From positions 1-19,548 of the forward strand of contig DEXQ01000014.1 of NCBI GenBank assembly GCA_002364215.1: DNA of 19,548 nt, written 5' to 3'. The DNA is from Aequorivita sp. UBA3180 (lineage in GTDB: Bacteria > Bacteroidota > Bacteroidia > Flavobacteriales > Flavobacteriaceae). The translations under genes were made by a program, and so were the position numbers. This document shows, piece after piece, positions 14,477-19,548 of the stretch. Below the pieces are notes generated by a model. The model was not told where the DNA came from, searched no databases, and saw only the letters and a program-made list of their open reading frames with translations. Position 1 is the stretch's first letter; every line of letters begins with the position of its first letter.

Positions 14477-15388
14477 ATGGATGTAGCCGTAATCATTGTC
14501 AATTACAACTCTTCAAAATATACTTTGGAGTGCGTAAATACCGTGATTGAAAAAACTTCGGAGGCGATAAAGTATCAAATAATCGTGGTTGACAACAATT
14601 CAACACCTTCAGAATATAAAATTCTTGAAGAAAACTTTCCGAAAAAAAACAACATTTCTTTACACCGAAGTATTATAAATACAGGCTTTGGCGGCGGAAA
14701 TATGTTCGGAGCACAATTCGCAAAATCATATTATCTCCTTTTTCTGAATAATGATGCTATGTTGCTGAATGATTGTTTGGGTATTTTGCTGAATTTTATG
14801 AAAGCAAATCCAAAAGTGGGTGTTTCAACGGCTCAGAATTTTGACGAAAACAATAGGTTTGTTGCTTCGTTTGACCATAATAAGGGGTTGCGGCGTTTAC
14901 TTTTCGGAAGAGGTTTTCTTGAAAAAAACAATCCACAACTATATCCAAAGCGCAAAAAAGAATATTCCAAACCTTTAAAAGTAAATTGGGTAAACGGCGC
15001 ATTTCTATTTTTTGATAGCAAGGCATTTGCGGAGGTTGGCGGTTTCGACACCAACATTTTTCTGTATTGGGAAGAGATGGACATTTGCCATCGCCTAAAA
15101 AAACTTGGCTATGAAAGTTGGCTGGTGCCCGAAGCGAAAATCTTGCACCATCAAGGCGTTAGTACAGGTACTTCCAAAGTGATGAACAGGGAAAGTTATA
15201 TTTCGTATTTGTATGTACTTCGGAAAAATTACGGCTTTGGAAAATATTTGCTCATTAGAGTGTATCTAACAATCGCCATTTTAATCAAACCGAAAAAATG
15301 GTATCTGCTGCCCATTATTCTGAAAAGCAACAACCAAACCCAATCGTTGAAACAGAAACAAAAAATCACTTTTTTAAATGAAGACTGA
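14477..15388 (+). CDS. Family 2 glycosyltransferase (rhamnosyltransferase-like)
   Basis: A 303-residue GT-A enzyme of the rhamnosyltransferase/WbbL-like type. The N-terminus VAVIIVNYNSSKYTLECV is followed by IIVVDNNST (the nucleotide-binding Asp). NTGFGGGNMFGA is diagnostic for this subgroup, LLFLNNDAML provides the metal-binding motif, and the acceptor/base region is VGGFDTNIFLYWEEMDICHRL. A TTG one codon upstream (14474) is also possible, but ATG 14477 is favoured. The C-terminal LIRVYLTIAILIKPKKWYLLPII is hydrophobic and basic and may associate with the membrane. Its last 11 bases overlap the start of tsaC, so a glycan gene is translationally tied to a tRNA modification gene. The sugar is unproven. 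Confidence 0.87.
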   Translation: MDVAVIIVNYNSSKYTLECVNTVIEKTSEAIKYQIIVVDNNSTPSEYKILEENFPKKNNISLHRSIINTGFGGGNMFGAQFAKSYYLLFLNNDAMLLNDCLGILLNFMKANPKVGVSTAQNFDENNRFVASFDHNKGLRRLLFGRGFLEKNNPQLYPKRKKEYSKPLKVNWVNGAFLFFDSKAFAEVGGFDTNIFLYWEEMDICHRLKKLGYESWLVPEAKILHHQGVSTGTSKVMNRESYISYLYVLRKNYGFGKYLLIRVYLTIAILIKPKKWYLLPIILKSNNQTQSLKQKQKITFLNED

Positions 15389-15938
15389 AATTGAAAATTG
15401 CATCGCCGTTTTAAAGAAAGGCGGTTTAATCCTTTACCCCACCGACACGGTTTGGGGCATAGGCTGCGATGCCACCAACCCTGAGGCCGTGGACAAAGTT
15501 TTTAAGCTGAAGCAAAGAAGTGATGAAAAATCGCTGATTTGTTTGGTACACGATTTTAGAATGCTGAATGAATATGTTGAAAATGTACCGGAAGTGGCTT
15601 ATGATATTTTAAAATACGCCAAAAAACCCACCACAATTATTTACGATGATCCAATTCGTGTTGCTGAAAATATTATTGCCGAGGATAATTCACTCGCCAT
15701 TCGGGTAACGAAAGATGAATTCTGTAAAAAACTAATTCAGAGATTCCGAAGACCATTAGTTTCTACTTCGGCAAATATTTCAGGAGAAAAAACCCCGCAA
15801 AGTTATGCCGAAATAGACCCTTTAATTTTGGAAGGCGTGGACTATGTTGTAAATTTGCACCACGAAAAAAAATCAGGAAAACCTTCGGCTATTATCAAGT
15901 TGAAGAATGATGGTTCGGTAAAAGTGATTCGGCAGTAA
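15378..15938 (+). CDS. tsaC: L-threonylcarbamoyladenylate synthase (TsaC/Sua5 family)
   Basis: This enzyme makes threonylcarbamoyl-AMP from threonine, bicarbonate and ATP. It is the first step of the t6A37 modification in tRNAs that read ANN codons. The protein has 186 residues, typical of the short TsaC form without the Sua5 extra domain. Visible motifs are LILYPTDTVWGIGCDA (17-32) and KLKQRSDEKSL (43-53), the K-x-R nucleotide-binding segment. The ends of the conserved core are LAIRVT and PLVSTSANISGE (the STSAN motif). The start ATG lies within the 3' end of the GT2 gene (11-base overlap). Six bases after the stop begins the inverted repeat that bounds the GxxExxY gene. The assignment is confident. 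Confidence 0.95.
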   Translation: MKTEIENCIAVLKKGGLILYPTDTVWGIGCDATNPEAVDKVFKLKQRSDEKSLICLVHDFRMLNEYVENVPEVAYDILKYAKKPTTIIYDDPIRVAENIIAEDNSLAIRVTKDEFCKKLIQRFRRPLVSTSANISGEKTPQSYAEIDPLILEGVDYVVNLHHEKKSGKPSAIIKLKNDGSVKVIRQ

Positions 15939-15943
15939 AAGTT

Positions 15944-15960
15944 GCCACGAATTCACGAAT
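15944..15960 (-). repeat. Left inverted repeat bounding the GxxExxY gene
   Basis: GCCACGAATTCACGAAT is the reverse complement, apart from one central base, of the motif at 16391-16407. Similarity continues inward for about 8 more bases (a T-run then G, against a T-run then GTG). It lies 5 bases after the tsaC stop codon and 28 bases before the GxxExxY start. Confidence 0.85.
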
Positions 15961-15988
15961 GTTTTTGTAAAAATGATACTTTGAAATA

Positions 15989-16363
15989 ATGGCAAACATT
16001 ACATATAAAGAGGAAAGTTATGCTATTGTTGGGTGTATGTTCGACGTCTATAATCAATTAGGCAGTGGATTTTCAGAAATTGTTTATAAGGATGCAATTG
16101 AATATGAATTCAAATTAAAAGAAATTCCTTTTGAAAGAGAAAAACAATATTCAGTAAAATATAAAGACATTATTTTGCCTCATAAGTTTTATGCTGATTT
16201 TGTAGTAATGAATAAAATAATTCTGGAAATAAAATCTATTGAAATGCTAAACGACAAACATTTGGCCCAATGTATAAACTATTTAAAAGTTTCAGGTTGC
16301 AAACTAGCTCTTTTAGTTAATTTTCATAAAGACTTTTTAGACCATCAAAAAATTGTTCTGTAA
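15989..16363 (+). CDS. GxxExxY family protein (PD-(D/E)XK nuclease-like)
   Basis: A 124-residue protein of the GxxExxY family, named for the motif seen here as GSGFSEIVY (25-33). It also has ADFVVMNKIILEIKS, in which Asp 70 and the E-x-K at 80-82 fit the active-site core of PD-(D/E)XK nucleases, and a following helix HLAQCINYL. The family's biochemical function is not firmly established; nuclease activity is inferred from the motif. The length is normal for the family and the ATG at 15989 is the natural start. The gene lies alone between two housekeeping tRNA genes and is framed by 17-nt inverted repeats. It is A/T-richer than its neighbours, which agrees with insertion. Confidence 0.87.
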   Translation: MANITYKEESYAIVGCMFDVYNQLGSGFSEIVYKDAIEYEFKLKEIPFEREKQYSVKYKDIILPHKFYADFVVMNKIILEIKSIEMLNDKHLAQCINYLKVSGCKLALLVNFHKDFLDHQKIVL

Positions 16364-16390
16364 ACTATAAAATATACCCCCACAAAAAAT

Positions 16391-16407
16391 ATTCGTGTAT
16401 TCGTGGC
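16391..16407 (+). repeat. Right inverted repeat; overlaps the cca start codon
   Basis: ATTCGTGTATTCGTGGC, the inverted partner of 15944-15960 with one mismatch, and a direct repeat of 17857-17873. The GTG at 16403-16405, the only plausible start of cca, lies inside it. Confidence 0.85.
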
Positions 16408-17848
16408 AAAAAAAACCTACATATCCGCTCTAAAAAACCCAATTTTTAGAACCATTTCCAAAGCTTCCAATAACTTAAATTTGGAAAGTTATGTAATTGG
16501 CGGTTATGTGCGTGATTTTCTTTTGAAAAGAGGCGATGCGAAAGATATTGATATAGTTGCCGTTGGAAGCGGAATTGATTTAGCTGAAGAAGTATCAAAA
16601 CTATTACCGGGAAAACCGAAAGTTTCCGTCTTCAAAACATACGGCACCGCAATGCTGAAAAGTGGCGGTATTGAACTTGAATTTGTTGGTGCTCGCAAAG
16701 AATCCTATTCCGAGGAAAGCAGAAATCCTGCTGTGGAAAACGGCACTTTGGAAGACGACCAAAACCGAAGGGATTTCACCATAAATGCTTTGGCACTTAG
16801 CCTTAATGATGAAACTTTTGGAGAACTTTTGGATCCATTCAATGGGATTGAAGATCTTCAGAGAAAAATAATCCGAACACCTTTAGACCCAGATATTACC
16901 TATAGCGACGATCCATTACGGATGCTGCGCGCCATTCGGTTTGCAACACAGTTAGATTTTATAATTGAAAAAGAATCGTTGGAAGCAATTACCAGAAATG
17001 CTGAACGCATAAAAATTATTTCCAAAGAACGGATTGTTGACGAACTGAACAAAATTCTGCTATCGGATGTTCCTTCAAAAGGATTTGACTTGTTGCACAA
17101 AACAGGTTTATTGCCTTTCATTTTACCGGAATTGATCGCTTTACAGGGCATAGACGAAAAAGAAGGCCAAACGCATAAAGACAATTTTTGGCATACGCTG
17201 GAGGTGGTCGATAATATTTCACAAGCTACTGATGACCTTTGGTTACGCTGGGCTGCATTGCTTCACGATATTGGAAAAGCACCGACAAAGAGATTTGATA
17301 AAAAATTGGGTTGGACCTTTCACGCACATGAATTTGTAGGCGCAAAAATGGTTTACAAACTTTTCAAAAGGTTGAAAATGCCGTTGAATGAAAAGATGAA
17401 ATTCGTCCAGAAAATGGTTTTGATGAGCTCCCGCCCTATCGTTTTGGCAAGTGAAGTTACTGATAGCGCCGTTCGCCGTTTGATTTTTGACGCAGGTGAA
17501 AATGTGGAAGATTTAATGACGCTTTGCGAAGCAGATATTACCACAAAGAACCCTAAAAAATTTAAAAAATATCACGCAAATTTTCAATTGGTGCGCGATA
17601 AAATTGTGGAAGTTGAAGAACGAGATCAAGTAAGGAACTTTCAACCGCCTGTTACAGGTGAAGAAATTATGGAAACTTTCAATTTAAAACCTTCACGTGA
17701 AATTGGTATTATTAAAGATGCCATTAAAGAAGCAATCCTAGAGGGCGAAATTCCCAATGAATATGAAGCAGCGCATCAGTTTATGTTGAAAAGAGGGAAG
17801 GAATTAGGATTAAGCCCCCTAACCCCCAAAGGGGGAAATGAAGATTGA
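16403..17848 (+). CDS. cca: CCA tRNA nucleotidyltransferase with HD domain
   Basis: This enzyme adds or repairs the 3'-CCA end of tRNAs, or is a poly(A) polymerase-type member of the same class II nucleotidyltransferase family. The 481-residue protein shows VIGGYVRDFLL (31-41) and the catalytic D-x-D in KDIDIVA (48-50). NRRDFTINALAL (121-132) and DPLRMLRAIRFATQL follow. An HD phosphohydrolase domain is present, with His 264 and LLHDIGKAPTKRF (287-299). The start is GTG 16403, inside the repeat; no ATG precedes the conserved core, although the family usually begins close to SALKNPIF. The last residues, SPLTPKGGNED (471-481), are encoded by the C-run/G-run repeat and look like a recent extension. 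In Bacteroidota this protein generally serves as the sole CCA-adding enzyme; that is inferred. Confidence 0.93.
   Translation: MAKKTYISALKNPIFRTISKASNNLNLESYVIGGYVRDFLLKRGDAKDIDIVAVGSGIDLAEEVSKLLPGKPKVSVFKTYGTAMLKSGGIELEFVGARKESYSEESRNPAVENGTLEDDQNRRDFTINALALSLNDETFGELLDPFNGIEDLQRKIIRTPLDPDITYSDDPLRMLRAIRFATQLDFIIEKESLEAITRNAERIKIISKERIVDELNKILLSDVPSKGFDLLHKTGLLPFILPELIALQGIDEKEGQTHKDNFWHTLEVVDNISQATDDLWLRWAALLHDIGKAPTKRFDKKLGWTFHAHEFVGAKMVYKLFKRLKMPLNEKMKFVQKMVLMSSRPIVLASEVTDSAVRRLIFDAGENVEDLMTLCEADITTKNPKKFKKYHANFQLVRDKIVEVEERDQVRNFQPPVTGEEIMETFNLKPSREIGIIKDAIKEAILEGEIPNEYEAAHQFMLKRGKELGLSPLTPKGGNED
17815..17839. repeat. C-run/G-run hairpin repeat (copy 2, within the 3' end of cca)
   Basis: Five C, TAA, five C, AAA, five G, AAAT. 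It matches the copy at 11712-11735 except for one base in the spacer and one extra A. The second C-run and the G-run form a stem with an AAA loop (17823-17835). It is translated as part of the C-terminus of the CCA enzyme (PLTPKGG), 9 bases before the stop codon. Confidence 0.85.
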
Positions 17849-17856
17849 AAAAAATA

Positions 17857-17900
17857 ATTCGTGTATTCGTGGTTAAAAAGTCCACCACGAATGCACTAAT
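17857..17900. repeat. 17-bp stem-loop made of two copies of the ATTCGTG repeat
   Basis: The left arm ATTCGTGTATTCGTGGT (17857-17873) and right arm ACCACGAATGCACTAAT (17884-17900) pair over 17 positions, with one mismatch and one wobble, around a 10-base loop. Both arms belong to the repeat family that frames the GxxExxY gene, here in the opposite relative orientation. It occupies most of the gap between cca and ctaA. The plus strand lacks a following T-run; the minus strand has one (TTATTTTTTTC), so it could act as a terminator only for leftward transcription. Confidence 0.8.
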
Positions 17901-17912
17901 AAAAAATTATAA

Positions 17913-18935
17913 TTGGTGGCAAACAAAGACAACAAAAAAGTAATCTACTGGCTCCTCGCAGGATGTTTCCTTATTTTTATAATGGTAGTGATTGGAGGCA
18001 TTACGCGCCTCACCCATTCCGGGCTTTCAATTTCAAGTTATAAACTTATTTCCGGAACGTTGCCGCCAATGAATGAAGCGCAATGGATTGCCGAGTTTGA
18101 CCATTACAAGCAATTTCCAGAATACCAAAAGCTGAACAACCATTTCAGCTTGCAGGATTTTAAGGATATTTATTTTTGGGAATGGCTGCACCGATTACTA
18201 GGCAGACTTCTGGGCATTGTTTTTATCATTCCTTTTCTTTATTTTCTTCTGAAAAAACAACTTAGCAAGCCTACTATTGGAAAAGCAATAATTTTAATGT
18301 GTTTAGGTGCATTTCAAGGATTTCTGGGATGGTATATGGTGAAAAGTGGCTTGGTGGACCGTCCGGATGTGAGCCATTATCGGCTTGCGATGCACTTAAC
18401 TACGGCGTTTATAACGTTTGCTTATACTTTTTGGGTGGCGATGGATCTTTGGTATCCGGTTAAAAAAGAAATTAACAAACACATCCGAAATATAATCCGT
18501 TTTGGAATGGCAATCTTGCTTATACAGATTGTATGGGGTGCATTTGTAGCGGGACTCGATGCTGGGTGGATACACAACCATTGGCCATTAATGAATGATG
18601 GCGAGTGGTTGCACGAAACAGTTTATATTGAACAAAATCCACTTTGGAAAAATTTTGTGGAAGGCAAAAGCGGCGTGCAGTTCGTCCATAGGTATATGGC
18701 TTATGCGGTGGTGGGAATAATCTTCTTTATTTGGTACAAAACTCGAAAATTGCAGCTCACACTTCCGCAGAAAAACGGAATAAATGTATTGTTGCTTTTG
18801 GTTTTGCTTCAATTTATTTTAGGAGTTTTCACGCTTATCCTGCAAGTGCCCGTAGTTTTGGGAGTTTTGCATCAAGTAACTGCTTTTTTCCTACTGGCTA
18901 CAATGACTTTTGTTTTGCACAGATTCAGTAAATAA
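17913..18935 (+). CDS. ctaA: Heme A synthase (COX15/CtaA)
   Basis: An inner-membrane monooxygenase that converts heme O to heme A for cytochrome c oxidase. The 340-residue protein has about eight hydrophobic segments and the internal two-fold symmetry of the family. Conserved features are GGITRLTHSGLS (28-39), EWLHRLLGR (90-98, heme ligand His 93), YRLAMHL (156-162, His 161), VWGAFVAGLDAG (207-218), QFVHRYMAY (256-264, His 259) and VLGVLHQVTA (315-324, His 320). The length and motif set match the COX15-like class rather than the shorter Bacillus CtaA. The start is TTG 17913 or GTG 17916, as no ATG precedes the first helix. It follows the repeat-derived stem-loop by 12 bases. Confidence 0.94.
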   Translation: MVANKDNKKVIYWLLAGCFLIFIMVVIGGITRLTHSGLSISSYKLISGTLPPMNEAQWIAEFDHYKQFPEYQKLNNHFSLQDFKDIYFWEWLHRLLGRLLGIVFIIPFLYFLLKKQLSKPTIGKAIILMCLGAFQGFLGWYMVKSGLVDRPDVSHYRLAMHLTTAFITFAYTFWVAMDLWYPVKKEINKHIRNIIRFGMAILLIQIVWGAFVAGLDAGWIHNHWPLMNDGEWLHETVYIEQNPLWKNFVEGKSGVQFVHRYMAYAVVGIIFFIWYKTRKLQLTLPQKNGINVLLLLVLLQFILGVFTLILQVPVVLGVLHQVTAFFLLATMTFVLHRFSK

Positions 18936-18982
18936 CTCTGAAAAAACAAAAATTTCAAGGCCTTAAGAGAGGTATAAAATTG

Positions 18983-18990
18983 TAACTTTG
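18983..18990 (+). promoter_or_regulatory. Bacteroidota -7 promoter element (TAACTTTG)
   Basis: TAACTTTG is an exact TAnnTTTG match within GTAACTTTGCACC, a form very common in flavobacterial promoters. It lies 20 bases before the ATG of the PRiA4_ORF3-like gene, leaving a normal short leader. The gene therefore has its own promoter after ctaA. Confidence 0.65.
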
Positions 18991-19010
18991 CACCCTAAAA
19001 TTTCTTTAAA

Positions 19011-19523
19011 ATGATTTACCGTTTCAGAATAATCCTCGACACCCACGAAGACGTTTTCCGCGACATCGAAATAGAAGCTTCGGCCACCCTGGAAGATTTC
19101 CATAACGCCATCACCCAATCTTTTGGATTTGACGGACAGGAAATGGCATCTTTTTATACCAGTAATGAACTGTGGGAGGAAGATGAAGAAATCTCCCTTT
19201 TTGACGTAAGCGATGAGCCGGGTGGCATTCGTATTATGGGTGAAACCATTTTGGAAGATGTAGTTGATGAAGAAAACACAAGACTACTTTATGTTTACGA
19301 TTTCCTAAATATGTGGACGTTTATGGTGGAGCTTGCCGATATTGCTGATGCGGAAGCGGGTACCACTTATCCAAATTTGATGTACTCGCACGGGCAAATT
19401 CCGGAGGAAGCACCCGAAAAGGAGTTTATTGCCGAGGAAATAGAGGAAGAGGACTATGACGAAGATTTTGATCTTGATCCGGAAGATTACGACAATCTCG
19501 ATTTTGATGAAAATTGGAACTAA
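19011..19523 (+). CDS. PRiA4_ORF3 / IS1096 passenger TnpR-like domain protein
   Basis: A 170-residue protein with an N-terminal alpha/beta domain of the plasmid pRiA4b ORF-3 type, often annotated as 'IS1096 element passenger TnpR family protein'. The start IYRFRIILDTHEDVFRDIEI, followed by ATLEDFHNAITQSFGFDGQEMASF (25-48), is the diagnostic pattern: a strand that receives a substrate-like peptide, then a helix. DVSDEPGG and LLYVYDFLNMWTFMVEL (about 91-107) complete the domain. The last 35 residues are strikingly acidic, with runs of Glu and Asp (IEEEDYDEDFDLDPEDYDNLDF). The family's function is not known, and the name does not imply that a transposon is present. It has its own promoter and no co-oriented partner within view. 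Confidence 0.85.
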   Translation: MIYRFRIILDTHEDVFRDIEIEASATLEDFHNAITQSFGFDGQEMASFYTSNELWEEDEEISLFDVSDEPGGIRIMGETILEDVVDEENTRLLYVYDFLNMWTFMVELADIADAEAGTTYPNLMYSHGQIPEEAPEKEFIAEEIEEEDYDEDFDLDPEDYDNLDFDENWN

Positions 19524-19527
19524 TTTC

Positions 19528-19548
19528 GGTTGTCGGTTGTCGGTTGTC
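19528..19548 (+). repeat. Heptanucleotide tandem repeat (GGTTGTC, three copies to window end)
   Basis: Three perfect copies of the 7-base unit GGTTGTC begin 5 bases after the stop codon of the preceding gene and run to the end of the window, so the array may be longer. It has the same unit length as the array at 964-995 but a different unit. Confidence 0.8.

Noticed and set aside
15936..15988. The left inverted repeat as a tsaC terminator
   Set aside because: A single arm cannot form a hairpin on its own; its partner lies 430 bases away, beyond the GxxExxY gene.
19011..19523. An IS1096-type transposon based on the common family name
   Set aside because: No transposase, terminal inverted repeats or target duplication is visible. 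The name is historical, and the gene has its own ordinary promoter.

Overview
The window reads as chromosomal DNA of a member of the Bacteroidota, most likely a marine-type Flavobacteriaceae. The grounds are a low G+C content, a secreted protein ending in the type IX secretion (T9SS type B, gliding-associated) C-terminal domain, several exact matches to the Bacteroidota promoter -7 element TAnnTTTG just upstream of genes, frequent TTG/GTG starts without Shine-Dalgarno sequences, and a COX15-type heme A synthase. I cannot name the genus from sequence alone.

Layout. 1-1000: a markedly AT-rich gene for a small secreted protein of unknown function, followed by a structured repeat that resembles an integron attC site and by a heptamer tandem array. 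1057-2795: an ABC-2 type exporter (ATPase plus permease, 5 bp apart). 2868-5294: a large T9SS-exported surface protein with two duplicated domain pairs. 5296-15388: a polysaccharide (probably LPS/lipooligosaccharide core) locus on both strands. It holds a Kdo/WaaP-type LPS kinase, a GT9 heptosyltransferase-like protein, two SAM methyltransferases, a double-headed GT2 enzyme made by internal gene duplication, two paralogous WaaE-like GT2 enzymes, a polysaccharide-deacetylase-fold protein, a GT4 and a rhamnosyltransferase-like GT2. Inside it sits a small toxin-antitoxin remnant whose ParE-type toxin is broken by a stop codon. 15378-18935: housekeeping genes tsaC, cca and ctaA, with a GxxExxY-family gene between tsaC and cca. 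19011-19523: a PRiA4_ORF3-like acidic protein with its own promoter.

The most interesting structure is the repeat content around the housekeeping genes. A 17-nt motif (GCCACGAATTCACGAAT and variants) bounds the GxxExxY gene as near-perfect inverted repeats, supplies the apparent GTG start codon of cca, and recurs downstream of cca as a 17-bp stem-loop. Together with the PD-(D/E)XK-like motif in the GxxExxY protein, this suggests a very small nuclease-encoding mobile or repeat-associated unit. This is inference and needs genome-wide comparison. A second repeat family, a C-run/G-run hairpin, occurs between two convergent genes and again inside the 3' end of cca, where it encodes the protein's last residues.

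No rRNA, tRNA, CRISPR array, transposase or integrase is visible. No gene-free stretch exceeds 300 bases; the longest (834-1056) holds the attC-like element and the heptamer array.
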